A stretch of DNA of 64,000 bases from Candidatus Barnesiella excrementavium (GCA_019115485.1 DXDM01000014.1:1-64000); one strand, 5' to 3'; shown: positions 35,942 to 46,205, numbered from the stretch's first letter. A program made the numbers and translations. The notes: a model not told the origin generated them from the sequence alone.

Positions 35942-37140
35942 CGGCGGTGTCCTATCAGTTCTTTCAATCCGTCCATGTCGAACGAGAGGGTGAAACGCAG
36001 TGTCTGGTCGAGCGGACTGGTCTGTGCCGTAGCTACCATGTAGGCGGCGTCGATTTTCAGCACGTTGAGGGAGAATCCGGCTCCGAAGGAGAAGTATTTG
36101 CGGTTACCCTTGTATTTGTTTTCGTTGAAATATCCGGCACGCAGGAAGAACTGTTGGTTGTAGGAGTATTCGGCCCCTATCGAAAAGTTGATTTCGCGCA
36201 GCTCCTCCTTGAATCCGCCCGGGGCGTCGCTGAACGACTTGAAGATACCTGTGATGGGCGAGGTGTTCTGCCATTTCTCCTTGGCTTCTTCATACTCGGC
36301 ATCGGTGTCGTAGTTGGCTACCTGCGGAGTCGAGGGAACCAGTAGTTTGTTGAGGTCGAGGTTGAGCGACAGCGTGTTGTAGTCGGCCAATGGGAAGAGG
36401 AACGAGGTTCCTATCTTCAAGTTGGTGGGCAGGAAGGCACTTTCGTTACCCCCGTCGTAGGAGACTTTGGTACCGATGTTGGAGATGTTGAATCCCAACG
36501 ACCACTGGCATTCGCTGCGACCGATGATGGGGTAGGTGGTGTAGTAGCCCGAGATGTCGGCGGCAAAGGCCGAGGCGCCCGAGGCGTCGGATACGCTCGA
36601 TTCGTCGTAGTTGAAACCCAGGTCGGAGTAGATGTAGCGGAAAACGACACCCATCGAGAATTTCTCGGAGAGCTTGCGCGAGTAACCTATATCGAAGGCC
36701 ATCTCGTAGGGGGTGATGCTGTTCTGGGCATTACCCTGGTTGTCGGTGAGTACGATTTCGCCCAGCGAGAAGTAGCGGAGCGAGGCGCTGAGGGCCTGCA
36801 AGTCGCTGCTGCCCAACTTCCAGTAACCGGCCAGGTAGGCCAGGTAGATATCGTTGACCAACTTGCGCAACCACGGAGTGTACGACAGCGAGACCCCGGC
36901 CTGGCTGTAAGCAAAGGCGTATTTCGAGGGGTTCCAGAACTGCGAGTTGACGTCGGGGTCGGTGGCTGCTCCCAGGTCGCCCAGCGAGGCACCGCGCGAA
37001 TCGGGCGTAATGCTCAGCGAGGTGATACCGGTGTTGATGGGGTTGAACTCGTTCTTGGACGCGTTGTCGGCATGGACACCCAGCGGCAGGCACATCGACA
37101 CAAGTGTGAGGACTATACTGTAAAAATAGGTTCTTTTCAT
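35938..37140 (-). CDS. porV: Type IX secretion system outer-membrane protein PorV
   Basis: LSITPDSRGASLGDLGAATDPDVNSQFWNPSKYAFAYSQAGVSLSYTPWLRKLVNDIYLAYLAGYWKLG; adjacent to porU. Confidence 0.93.
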   Translation of the reverse strand: MKRTYFYSIVLTLVSMCLPLGVHADNASKNEFNPINTGITSLSITPDSRGASLGDLGAATDPDVNSQFWNPSKYAFAYSQAGVSLSYTPWLRKLVNDIYLAYLAGYWKLGSSDLQALSASLRYFSLGEIVLTDNQGNAQNSITPYEMAFDIGYSRKLSEKFSMGVVFRYIYSDLGFNYDESSVSDASGASAFAADISGYYTTYPIIGRSECQWSLGFNISNIGTKVSYDGGNESAFLPTNLKIGTSFLFPLADYNTLSLNLDLNKLLVPSTPQVANYDTDAEYEEAKEKWQNTSPITGIFKSFSDAPGGFKEELREINFSIGAEYSYNQQFFLRAGYFNENKYKGNRKYFSFGAGFSLNVLKIDAAYMVATAQTSPLDQTLRFTLSFDMDGLKELIGHRR

Positions 37141-37192
37141 CGTGTGTGGTGTTACGAATTACATGTATATAATAAACAGAGATTCCCCCCGA

Positions 37193-40100
37193 TTATTGCG
37201 TGATGACTACGATTTTTTTGGCGGGAGTGGCTGTTGAGCCGGCCTCTGTTTCGAGGTATGCCCGGCAGTCATACTGTCCGGCCGGTACCCGCTGTCCGTT
37301 GTTGTCGAGCAGGTCCCAGACAAGGGGGAAGGGGTTGCCCGAGGTCTCGCGGTACCATACCTCTTCGCCCTGCATGTCGGTGACGGAGATACGGGCCCTC
37401 TTCACCTCGCCGAGGTCGTTGCCTTCGAGGTCCTGGCAGGAGAGAGTGGCTTGTTCGGTCACGGGATTCTCGTCAATCGATAGGCTGTATCCTGTCGGTG
37501 CATTGTATATCTCGAATGCCGTGGTTGCCTCGGACGAGTTCCCCAATGAATCGAATACTTTGAAGGTGAGCGTGTAGCTGCCGTCGTGTAATGCAGGGAG
37601 CGGATAGATGAATTCACCTCCCGGCGTATTGCCGTCGATTGAGGGGTGATAGTAGCGTGCCGTGTTCTCTTCGACTGAGGCTCCGTTGAGTAACAAGGTC
37701 ATCTGCCGGCCCAGCGTGTTGCCGCTCCATATCCCCGACGGGTCGGAGAATCGGCAGAGGAAGGTGGCGGGAGTCTCTATCCGGTCACCTTCGGTAAACT
37801 CCTCGTCGGTAAACCCGATAAAGGTGATCTCGGGCCCTTGTGTATCGGCCGAGCCGGTCTCAGTTGCAGTGCCAATCAGGAGCTGCTCGGTGTAGCCGTT
37901 GGCTTCCTGTCCCGACGGGTCGCAGGCATAGAGGTTGAGCAGGGCCGATTTCCCGGAGTGGGAGTTGCCGGGCGGAAGAGTGAACGTCAGACTGAATTGC
38001 CCGTTTTGTACGGAGCCTTTCCCGGTTGTCAACAGGTCGGGACGATAGTTGTAGGTCCAGGTCTTGCTGTCTTGATGAGCCAGCGTCGTGAAACGTTTCT
38101 CCTCGTCGTAGAGCGAAAAATAGATTTCACCGTTGAAATCGGTAATCGGTTCGCCTTGAGGGCTTCGCACCTCGCCTTCGACCGTATAGCTTTGACCCGA
38201 TTCCATTTCGGTCGGGCTCGTGGCGCTCTTCCCGTTGATGCGGGTGACTTGCAGTTCATATCGTGGGTAGACGAGGCGCAGGGCCGGGTCGCCGAGGAGT
38301 ATGTAGTTGAGTTTGTTCTTGTCAATTTCGGAGTTGAAGTCACGCTTGGCTTTTTTCAGTATGTCACCTATACGCAGGTATTCGCCGTTGGTGTCGCGCG
38401 ACAGGAGCCATTTCATCAATCTGCGGTTTATTTTGTCGTTGCCGTCGGTGTAGACCACCCGGGTGGTGGTTATCAGGGCAATAGCTCCCGCCGTGGGGTT
38501 GAGAAACACGGTTTCACCGGCCGAGACTTCCTCGGCATTGTCGAACTGAGAATAGTTGCATGTGATGGTGATGAAGAGGGGCAGGCGATTGTTGGTGAGA
38601 TTGTCCATCTCGTGTCGGGAAATCAGCCCCTCGCCGGTGAATCCTATTTCGGAGTCATTGTGGCCGATGTAGTTGAATACCAGCATACCATCGTCGAAAT
38701 ATTTCATCAACTCCCGATGAGCCTCAGGGTATTTTTTGTTTTGGGGATTCATGTAATAGGAGTCGATGAATATCTTGTCGGCCCTGAATCCCAGTTTGGG
38801 AGAGCCGGTATTTTTGAGCAGGAGGGTGTCGCTCCCCAGGTCGGCCTGCTTGGTGTGGACTGCTTCGTCTCCATCGTCGGCCGCTATGCAGATGTGGTTT
38901 TTCCAGGGAGACAAATCGGTGTTCTGCACATATCGGTAGAGCTTGTCCACGACCCGTCGGGCGTCAATGAGCGACGACACCGGGAATCGGCCGATACCCA
39001 GGCACACCTTATCGACCTTGATTTCTTCGCCTGAGTTGTCTTCTAAAAATCCAAAATAGTCTTCCATCACAAACGATTCCCGTTCGTCGATGCTTGTCTT
39101 CGACTGATAGGTGAGCAGTTGGTTGCACTGCGGTGAGTGCAGCGATGCCATCGAAGCCCGATTGTCGTAGGAGCCGTCGCCGAAGAGGAGCAGGTATCGG
39201 GGGCGGGTTGCTTCGCTGGTAGCCCGGTCATAAAACATTTTCATTAACCGGCGGTAGGCTGTGGCGTCGGGGGTTCCCGATGAGAATTCATTGAAAATCT
39301 TTTCCTGTTCGACCACGATTACGGTCAGCCCCTCGTCCCGGTGCAGCTGGGCTACCCGTTCGGCTTCGCTTTGCAAGGCGGCCGGAGTGATGATGGTGAG
39401 GTCGGCAATGTCGAGTGCGTGAAGGTTCTGGTTTTCCACTCGTTTGACGAAGGCCGGGACGGAAAATTCATGCTCCGGGTCGAAGGCGACGTATTCGCGC
39501 AACCGGGTATCGACGGGCGAGAAACTTGTTGTCTGATTTTCAAACGTGGTCGATATTTCCTGAGGGGCATAAGGGGTGGTAATGTCCCATACCCGGGTGC
39601 CGCCGGAGGTGTTGGCTATTTGATAAAGGTCATTGCTGGTGCGGTTGATAAACCGGAAGGCAACCTGCCCGTCGTAAAGTTGCAGTTTGCGTTGATAGTT
39701 GAGCCTGATGTAGTCGAGCCGTGCGCACGAGGTAGCTCCCGTAGAGGTGTAGCTGAGGCTTATGGTCGACTCTTCATCGGCCTGGTTGTAGGTTTTGATG
39801 GGTGTGGCTTGTCGCAGAAATTCGTGCGAATCGTAATACTTGGATATGCGGTTGGTTGTGCCGGTGGGGAGTTCCGAGCCATTGTACGAAATGTGTATGT
39901 AGCCTTCGCCGTCGCTGATTTTGGCACCGAACGACACCCGTATCTTGATGGGGGCGGGTTGGGCTCCGGGCAGGTGAAAGTAGAAATCTTGATTGGGGTT
40001 CTCCAAAAAATCTTCCCCGAAGAAATTCTGCCCGGTTTTGCCTACCGAGACCAGCTCCTGTTCGTGTACCGTGTAGTCGTCGAAGGTCGTGACGGGGGTT

Positions 40101-40597
40101 GCGTCGCTCGGGACAGGCCTGTCGACGGTGGATAAAAGAGTTGCTGAAACCTCTTTGTCGGTCAGGAAGTAGTAGGCCTGGGTCGAATAGGGGTGCAGCC
40201 GGTGCGTGAATTCGCTGTTGGCGCCGTCGAACTCCCATCGGGTGGTTCCGGTTGAGTAGAAGTAGAGCCGGTTGTTGTGACGCCAAAGCGGAATTTGCGG
40301 CAGGTCGTCGATGTAGTCGTCCTGGTTGGAGAAGAGTTCGTCGATGACCAGTCCCCCATAGCCGAAGAGTTTTACTTTCGAAGGGTCTGAGAAACCCCAT
40401 GCCGTGAGCGTGTCGTAGGGTATCTGGTAGATGCCTGCCTGAGTGGTGGCTATCTTTACCCAGTTGCCGTCGGCCAAAACCGAGCGGGTCGCGTAGTCGT
40501 CGCTGCTTCGTCCGTATACCGAGGCTGTCGAGGCGAAGATTGTGACAAGTATGGTGAATATGATTTTTCTAACGATTCCAGTATAAGGCATTTGCAA
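37193..40597 (-). CDS. porU: Type IX secretion system sortase PorU (C25 peptidase), copy 1
   Basis: RYLLLFGDGSYDNR, DGMLVFNYIGHNDSEIGFTGEGLI, LPLFITITCNYSQFDNAEEVSAGETVFLNPTAGAIALITTTRVVY; CTD-like C-terminus ending TPAKKIVVITQ. Confidence 0.93.
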   Translation of the reverse strand: MQMPYTGIVRKIIFTILVTIFASTASVYGRSSDDYATRSVLADGNWVKIATTQAGIYQIPYDTLTAWGFSDPSKVKLFGYGGLVIDELFSNQDDYIDDLPQIPLWRHNNRLYFYSTGTTRWEFDGANSEFTHRLHPYSTQAYYFLTDKEVSATLLSTVDRPVPSDATPVTTFDDYTVHEQELVSVGKTGQNFFGEDFLENPNQDFYFHLPGAQPAPIKIRVSFGAKISDGEGYIHISYNGSELPTGTTNRISKYYDSHEFLRQATPIKTYNQADEESTISLSYTSTGATSCARLDYIRLNYQRKLQLYDGQVAFRFINRTSNDLYQIANTSGGTRVWDITTPYAPQEISTTFENQTTSFSPVDTRLREYVAFDPEHEFSVPAFVKRVENQNLHALDIADLTIITPAALQSEAERVAQLHRDEGLTVIVVEQEKIFNEFSSGTPDATAYRRLMKMFYDRATSEATRPRYLLLFGDGSYDNRASMASLHSPQCNQLLTYQSKTSIDERESFVMEDYFGFLEDNSGEEIKVDKVCLGIGRFPVSSLIDARRVVDKLYRYVQNTDLSPWKNHICIAADDGDEAVHTKQADLGSDTLLLKNTGSPKLGFRADKIFIDSYYMNPQNKKYPEAHRELMKYFDDGMLVFNYIGHNDSEIGFTGEGLISRHEMDNLTNNRLPLFITITCNYSQFDNAEEVSAGETVFLNPTAGAIALITTTRVVYTDGNDKINRRLMKWLLSRDTNGEYLRIGDILKKAKRDFNSEIDKNKLNYILLGDPALRLVYPRYELQVTRINGKSATSPTEMESGQSYTVEGEVRSPQGEPITDFNGEIYFSLYDEEKRFTTLAHQDSKTWTYNYRPDLLTTGKGSVQNGQFSLTFTLPPGNSHSGKSALLNLYACDPSGQEANGYTEQLLIGTATETGSADTQGPEITFIGFTDEEFTEGDRIETPATFLCRFSDPSGIWSGNTLGRQMTLLLNGASVEENTARYYHPSIDGNTPGGEFIYPLPALHDGSYTLTFKVFDSLGNSSEATTAFEIYNAPTGYSLSIDENPVTEQATLSCQDLEGNDLGEVKRARISVTDMQGEEVWYRETSGNPFPLVWDLLDNNGQRVPAGQYDCRAYLETEAGSTATPAKKIVVITQ

Positions 40598-40608
40598 TAA
40601 ATGGATAG

Positions 40609-41226
40609 CTATTTAACAAAAAAATCGAGCACTTTCGTTTCGCCGATGTATCCTTCGAGGTGATCGCCGATTTTTACCGGCCCCACACCCGCGGGAGTCC
40701 CCGTAAAGATGATGTCGCCGATTTTCAGTGTGTAGAACTGGCTCACGTAGGCAATAATCTGGTCGATGGGGAAAATCATGTCACTGCTGTTGCCCTGTTG
40801 TACCCGTTGTCCGTTTAGGGCCATGGAGAAATCGATATGGCCGGCCTTCTCCGGCTGGTCGGGCAGAGGCAGAAAGTCACCGATGGGAGCCGAGTAGTCG
40901 AATCCTTTCGACAGATCCCACGGGTTACCTTGTGCCCGGGCTTCGGTTTGCAGGTCACGGGCGGTAAAGTCGATGCCCACGGTCACGGCATCGTAGTAGC
41001 GGTGGGCAAATTTGGGGGCGATGTTTTTCCCCAGGCGGGAGATGTGGAAGACCAGTTCGGTTTCATATTCGATGCGGTTGGAGAATCGGGGCAGGAAAAA
41101 GGGTTTGCCGCTTTTCAGCAAAGCCGTTTCGGGCATGGTGAACACGACGGGTGCTTGCGGAATCTCTTTTTGAGCCATCTCCGCATTGTGCGATTGATAA
41201 TTCCAGCCGACAGCGATTATTTTCAT
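40609..41226 (-). CDS. Fumarylacetoacetate hydrolase family protein
   Basis: FFLPRFSNRIEYETELVFHISRLGKNI ... VGIDFTARDLQTEARAQGNPWDLSKGFDYSAPIGDFLP; IIFTGTPAGVGPVKIGDHLEG. Confidence 0.93.
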   Translation of the reverse strand: MKIIAVGWNYQSHNAEMAQKEIPQAPVVFTMPETALLKSGKPFFLPRFSNRIEYETELVFHISRLGKNIAPKFAHRYYDAVTVGIDFTARDLQTEARAQGNPWDLSKGFDYSAPIGDFLPLPDQPEKAGHIDFSMALNGQRVQQGNSSDMIFPIDQIIAYVSQFYTLKIGDIIFTGTPAGVGPVKIGDHLEGYIGETKVLDFFVK

Positions 41227-41232
41227 GGGCAG

Positions 41233-41880
41233 TTATTTAATGTTGTTCAGCCGGTTGAACATGACGGCCAGATGGGCGTAAATCGAGGTGTTTTGTATCA
41301 CGATGTGCTTGGGCACGCGTATTCGATAGGGAGTGAAGTTCCAGATGGCTTTGATGCCTCCGGCTATCATCTCTTCGGTAGCGCTTTGCGCCTTGTCGAT
41401 AGGCACGGTGAGGATTCCTATCTTCACGCCCAGTTCCTTCTGCTTTTGGGCAAACTGCGAGAGGTGATAGATGGGTATGTGGTTGACAAACGTACCGGCC
41501 AGTTCGGGCTTGATGTCAAAACCGGCAACGACTTCGAGCCCGTATTGCGACAGACCCGAGTCTTGCATCAGGGCGGCTCCCAGACTGCCGACCCCAAAGA
41601 TGAATGCCTTGTGCATGGAGGTGAAGCCCAGGAACTCTTCCAGAACGGCTACCAGCGAATTGATTTCGTAGCCCACCCGGGTCTTTCCCGAGATGTTGAT
41701 GAATGAAAGGTCCTTGGCTATTTTCGACGAATCTACGCCTATCTCTTTGGCTATCTGGGTAGACGATACATACTCTTCGCCTTTGGTTTGCAGCAGTTTG
41801 ATGTAAGCCAAATACCAGGGAAGCCGACGTAGTGACGGCTCCGGCAATTTAACGGTAGATTTCAATTCAGAACTGTCCAT
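41233..41880 (-). CDS. rex: Redox-sensing transcriptional repressor Rex
   Basis: LPEPSLRRLPWYLAYIKLLQTKGEEYVSSTQIAKEIGVDSSKIAKDLSFINISGKTRVGYEI; GVGSLGAALMQDSGLSQYGLEVVAGFD; upstream TATCTTTG on minus strand. Confidence 0.95.
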   Translation of the reverse strand: MDSSELKSTVKLPEPSLRRLPWYLAYIKLLQTKGEEYVSSTQIAKEIGVDSSKIAKDLSFINISGKTRVGYEINSLVAVLEEFLGFTSMHKAFIFGVGSLGAALMQDSGLSQYGLEVVAGFDIKPELAGTFVNHIPIYHLSQFAQKQKELGVKIGILTVPIDKAQSATEEMIAGGIKAIWNFTPYRIRVPKHIVIQNTSIYAHLAVMFNRLNNIK

Positions 41881-42038
41881 TTCTTTTGTCTGTTTTGCGA
41901 AACAAAGATAATATAAAAAAATGAGAAACGGTTCAAATTATGGAAATCGTAGTTGAACGTTAACGGCTTACGACGGAACTGCTCATGCAACTTGCCGGAC
42001 GGTCGATGCCGGAGCCGGAGCCGTGTCGGGTAGGAGAG

Positions 42039-42941
42039 TCAAAGGGCCTTCGAACTGCGGAATTCGTTGGGGGTACAACCTACCACGCGCTTGAACATGC
42101 GGCTCATGTGCTGTGGGTATTGGAATCCCAGGTCATAGGCAATCTCGCTCATCGACTTGGACGAGGAGAGCAGCAGCTCTTTGGCCCGGTCGATAAGTCG
42201 GCTTTGAATATATTCCGATACCGTTTTCCCCGTCTGTTTGCTGATGAGGTCGCCAAAGTAGTTGGGCGAGAGAAACACCTTTTCGGCGAAATATTTGACC
42301 GTGGGGAGCCCTATCTCTTGCGGAGCCTTACTCTCGAAATAGTCGTCGAGCAGTCGCTCGAAGCGCACGACAATCTCCTTGTTCGACTCTTGTCGTGTGG
42401 TGAACTGGCGTTCGTAGAACCGCATGCAGTAGTCGAGCAGCAGACCTATGTTGGCGGTGATGAGCCGGCGGCTGTGCTTGTCGATGGGGTGCTGCAACTC
42501 GGTCTCTATTTTGCTGAGGCAGTCCATGACCGTGTTGCGCTCCTCTTCCGATAGGTGCAGGGCCTCGCGTGTTTCGTAGGAGAAGAACGAATATTTTTTG
42601 ATTTCCTGGCCCAGAGCGGTGCCGCGAATGAGGTCGGGGTGAAACAGCAGCCCGTGTCCCGAGGGGTGGCTGTTTTTTGCCATGGTCACCTCGGCCACCT
42701 GTCCCGGAGCAAAGCAGACAATGGTTCCCTCTTGATAATCATAGGACTGGCGTCCGTAGGTAATGTCGCCGCATTTGGTGTTTTTCAGGAACAGGGCATA
42801 TACCCCGTAGTTGACTTTGAAATGTTCGGGCCACTGGGTGGCTTGCGACAGGTCGACCACCGAGACCAGCGGATGCAGGGTTTCGAGTCCGAATATCTTG
42901 TTGTACCTGTCGACCGAGTCGAGTATGGTTACATTTTCCAT
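42039..42941 (-). CDS. AraC-family transcriptional regulator
   Basis: C-terminal HTH FAEKVFLSPNYFGDLISKQTGKTVSEYIQSRLIDRAKELLLSSSKSMSEIAYDLGFQYPQHMSRMFKRVVGCTPNEFR. Confidence 0.95.
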   Translation of the reverse strand: MENVTILDSVDRYNKIFGLETLHPLVSVVDLSQATQWPEHFKVNYGVYALFLKNTKCGDITYGRQSYDYQEGTIVCFAPGQVAEVTMAKNSHPSGHGLLFHPDLIRGTALGQEIKKYSFFSYETREALHLSEEERNTVMDCLSKIETELQHPIDKHSRRLITANIGLLLDYCMRFYERQFTTRQESNKEIVVRFERLLDDYFESKAPQEIGLPTVKYFAEKVFLSPNYFGDLISKQTGKTVSEYIQSRLIDRAKELLLSSSKSMSEIAYDLGFQYPQHMSRMFKRVVGCTPNEFRSSKAL

Positions 42942-43215
42942 ATGGCAGTAGGTTTTGTCGTTTTGCAAATATAGCACTTATTCCCGTAGCTCGTTCATAC
43001 TGCAAGGGATATCCGTGATAGGGGTATAAATATCCGTAAATGGTATACAGTTGTCGCAGTGGGGTTTTCTGAGTTTATCAGACACTTTCCCGGGTGGTGT
43101 GGCTGAAAACCTTTGTTCGGGTACAATCATCGGTAATTTGTATACAAGGATAGTGCGTGAGACAGCCTACCTTTGTAGCAGAGAAAGAAGAACAAAATCA
43201 CTCAAAAACAAAGAT

Positions 43216-44043
43216 ATGAAAAGATTCTTATGTATACTTGCGCTTGTCGCATGGACAATAAACAGTACTACTATTATGTCACAGGAAAAAATCAAACAGA
43301 CGGCTGGTCGTGACCAGCTCGGGGAGTTTGCCCCTCAATTTGCCGCACTCAACGACGACGTGCTCTTCGGTGAGGTGTGGAGTCGTACCGATAAACTGGC
43401 ATTGCGTGACCGCAGTCTGGTGACCATCACCTCGCTCATCAGCCAGGGCATTACCGACAGTTCGCTGACTTATCATTTGCAGACCGCCAAGCAAAATGGC
43501 ATCACCCGTACCGAGATTGCCGAAATCATAACCCACATCGGTTTCTATGCCGGTTGGCCCAAGGCGTGGGCTGCCTTCCGGTTGGCCAAGGAGGTGTGGG
43601 CCGAAGATACTGCGGGCGACAATGCCCGGGCGGCTTTCCAGCGCGAGATGATATTCCCGATAGGCGAGCCCAACACGGCTTATGCCCGGTATTTCATCGG
43701 GAACAGCTACCTGGCACCCATCTCTCGCGAACAGGTGGTAGTGTCGAACGTGACCTTTGAACCGGGTTGCCGGAACAACTGGCATATACACCGGGCCAAA
43801 AACGGTGGTGGGCAGATGCTTATCGGTGTGGCCGGACGCGGTTGGTACCAGGAAGAGGGTAAACCGGCGGTTGAGATTCTTCCCGGCACGGTGATCCATA
43901 TCCCGGCCAACGTGAAACATTGGCACGGTGCTGCCGCCGACAGTTGGTTTGCTCACCTGGCTTTTGAAATTCCCGGCGAGGAGACGGCCAACGAATGGCT
44001 GGAACCGGTCTCGGACGAGGCTTATAACCAACTGGGTAAATAA
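43216..44043 (+). CDS. Carboxymuconolactone decarboxylase / cupin fusion, exported
   Basis: Signal MKRFLCILALVAWTINSTTIMSQ; CMD segment LALRDRSLVTITSLISQGITDSSLTYHLQTAKQNGITRTEIAEIITHIGFYAGWPKAWAA; cupin FEPGCRNNWHIHRAKNGGGQMLIGVAGRGWYQEEGKPAVEILPGTVIHIPANVKHWHGA. Confidence 0.92.
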   Translation: MKRFLCILALVAWTINSTTIMSQEKIKQTAGRDQLGEFAPQFAALNDDVLFGEVWSRTDKLALRDRSLVTITSLISQGITDSSLTYHLQTAKQNGITRTEIAEIITHIGFYAGWPKAWAAFRLAKEVWAEDTAGDNARAAFQREMIFPIGEPNTAYARYFIGNSYLAPISREQVVVSNVTFEPGCRNNWHIHRAKNGGGQMLIGVAGRGWYQEEGKPAVEILPGTVIHIPANVKHWHGAAADSWFAHLAFEIPGEETANEWLEPVSDEAYNQLGK

Positions 44044-44067
44044 TGGATAACGACAGGGGCGAGACCG

Positions 44068-44979
44068 ATGACTCCGTTGACTGTAAAGACCATATCCCGT
44101 TGCAATCAACTCTTCTCGGTGAAGACGCTTCACCCCACGGTGAGTCTCATCAATCTCACCGGCTGTGCCCCCTTGTCGCAACCGGTACGGTTGGGCCTTT
44201 ATGCGGTGTGGCTTACGGCCAACGGGGGCGGTAACCCGGTATTTTTCGGACGGCGGGAGTATGACTTTTCCGACGGTATGCTTGTGGCTTCGCAGCCCGG
44301 ACAACTGATCGACAGCGACTGGTGGGGTGGTTGCAACAAGTCCGAGGGGTGGTTGCTCTGTTTCCACCCTTCGTGGATTCGCCTTTTGAAATGGGGGCGC
44401 GAGGTGGGGGCTCATTCGTTTTTCCGGTATCGCCCCGACGAGGCTCTGCACCTGTCGTTGCGTGAGTGTGAGGCCTTGTTTCGCGAGATGAATGGGCTGG
44501 AAGAGGAGTTGCGCTGGGGTATCGACGAGTGCAGCCAAACCATTCTCGGTGATCGTATCGGTCTGTTGCTCGACTACGCGGCCCGTTTCTACAAGCGGCA
44601 GTTCATCACCCGTCATGAAGTGGAGGCCAGTTGGATAGGAAAGGTCGATTCGTGGCTGGAACAGTTCTTCCGGTCGGGGCTGGCTCGTCATTCCGCTTTG
44701 CCTGCGGCCGAGACGTTGGCCGCCCGCTTGGGTTGTTCGCCCGCCTATTTCGACGATGCGTTGAAACAGGTGACCGGTAAAGATTTCCGCAATTATGTCA
44801 ATGCCAAACGTATTGCCCTGGCCGAGGCCCTTTTGCAGCAGGGCGTACAGAGTGTGGAGGAGGTGGCCGAGACCTTGGGATTCCCTACCGGGCACGACTT
44901 CTGTACCTTGTTCCGCCGACTGCGGGGTGAGCTGCCCGATATGCCCTGTCGTTCTCCCCAAGCGGGAGTACTGAATTAG
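44068..44979 (+). CDS. AraC-family transcriptional regulator (paralog of 42039..42941)
   Basis: N-term TISRCNQLFSVKTLHPTVSLINL resembles DRYNKIFGLETLHPLVSVVDL of the other copy; C-terminal HTH LGCSPAYFDDALKQVTGKDFRNYVNAKRIALAEALLQQGVQSVEEVAETLGFPTGHDFCTLFRRL. Confidence 0.93.
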   Translation: MTPLTVKTISRCNQLFSVKTLHPTVSLINLTGCAPLSQPVRLGLYAVWLTANGGGNPVFFGRREYDFSDGMLVASQPGQLIDSDWWGGCNKSEGWLLCFHPSWIRLLKWGREVGAHSFFRYRPDEALHLSLRECEALFREMNGLEEELRWGIDECSQTILGDRIGLLLDYAARFYKRQFITRHEVEASWIGKVDSWLEQFFRSGLARHSALPAAETLAARLGCSPAYFDDALKQVTGKDFRNYVNAKRIALAEALLQQGVQSVEEVAETLGFPTGHDFCTLFRRLRGELPDMPCRSPQAGVLN

Positions 44980-45103
44980 TGCCGTATTTTGCTGTCGGGG
45001 ACCTGTGGCGATTCGGGCCGAGGAGAGTCTGTGATAAGAAGAGATAAGTTGAACCGGGGTCGGCGGTGCATCAAGAGGTGTCGGCCCGTAATAATTAAAA
45101 GAT

Positions 45104-46087
45104 ATGAGTATAAGAAGAAACATTGTTGCTTTGTTATTGGCGGCTGGTGCGGTTACCGGTTGTGCCAATGCCCAGCATCAGTCCGAGGCCTCCCGGCCCG
45201 ATATGCCGGCGCCGGGTGATTCGATTCCCAAAGTGTATCTGTTCAAAGAAATTTCGTCCGAGAATCTGGTCAAGATTTACCACGAACTCGGGCGCGAGGC
45301 TCAGGGGAGGGTGGCTGTAAAACTGTCGACCGGAGAGCCGGGCGGACACAATTTCCTGCAACCGGCCTTGATTAAGGATTTGGTGCAGCTGGTCAACGGC
45401 ACTATCGTGGAGTGCAACACCGCCTACGGTGGCGGGCGTTCCGACACCGAGAGCCATCGCCAGGCGGCTGCCGACCACGGATTTACGGCCATAGCTCCTG
45501 TCGATATCATGGACGCCGAGGGTGAGGTGGATTTGCCGGTTACCGGGGGCAAGCACTTGACCCGCGATATCGTGGGTAAGAATTTCCTGAACTACGATTT
45601 CACGATAGTCCTCTCGCATTTCAAAGGGCATGCCATGGGTGGTTTCGGCGGAGCTATCAAAAACATGTCAATCGGTATCGCCTCGTCGAATGGCAAACGG
45701 TTGATTCACTCGGCCGGAGCCAGCACGACCAGTTGGGGCAATCCTGCACAGGACGATTTCCTGGAATCGATGGCCGAGGCGGCCAAGGCCGTTGCCGACC
45801 ACTGTGGCAAGAATATTCTCTACATCAGCGTAGCCAATAACCTTTCGGTCGATTGCGATTGCGACTCGTCGCCGGCCGATCCGCAGATGGGCGACATCGG
45901 CATTCTGGCTTCGCTCGACCCGGTAGCGCTCGACAGGGCCTGTACCGATTTGGTGCGTTCGTCTGCCGACCCTGGGAAGATTCATCTTATCGAGCGCATC
46001 GACTCGCGGCATGGCATGCACACGCTCGATCATGCCGAGGCCCTCGGTATGGGTAGCCAGCGGTATGAATTGGTAGAACTCGATTAA
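45104..46087 (+). CDS. DUF362 domain-containing exported protein
   Basis: Lipobox-like signal; VYLFKEISSENLVKIYHELGREAQGRVAVKLSTGEPGGHNFLQPALIKDLVQLVNGTIVECNTAYGGGRSDTESHRQAAADHGF; SHFKGHAMGGFGGAIKNMSIGIASSNGK. Confidence 0.9.
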   Translation: MSIRRNIVALLLAAGAVTGCANAQHQSEASRPDMPAPGDSIPKVYLFKEISSENLVKIYHELGREAQGRVAVKLSTGEPGGHNFLQPALIKDLVQLVNGTIVECNTAYGGGRSDTESHRQAAADHGFTAIAPVDIMDAEGEVDLPVTGGKHLTRDIVGKNFLNYDFTIVLSHFKGHAMGGFGGAIKNMSIGIASSNGKRLIHSAGASTTSWGNPAQDDFLESMAEAAKAVADHCGKNILYISVANNLSVDCDCDSSPADPQMGDIGILASLDPVALDRACTDLVRSSADPGKIHLIERIDSRHGMHTLDHAEALGMGSQRYELVELD

Positions 46088-46158
46088 TAATGGAATAAGG
46101 GGGCACCGGTTAAGCCCTACGGGAGTCCCCGTTTTCACTGAATGGCACATAAGTTTCA

Positions 46159-46205
46159 CCCCTCTCTACTCTCCTTTTTAGGAACGGTAGAGAGGGGATT
46201 TCTTT
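46159..46205 (+). terminator. Intrinsic terminator after the DUF362 gene
   Basis: CCCCTCTCTAC ... GTAGAGAGGGG followed by ATTTCTTTT. Confidence 0.7.
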
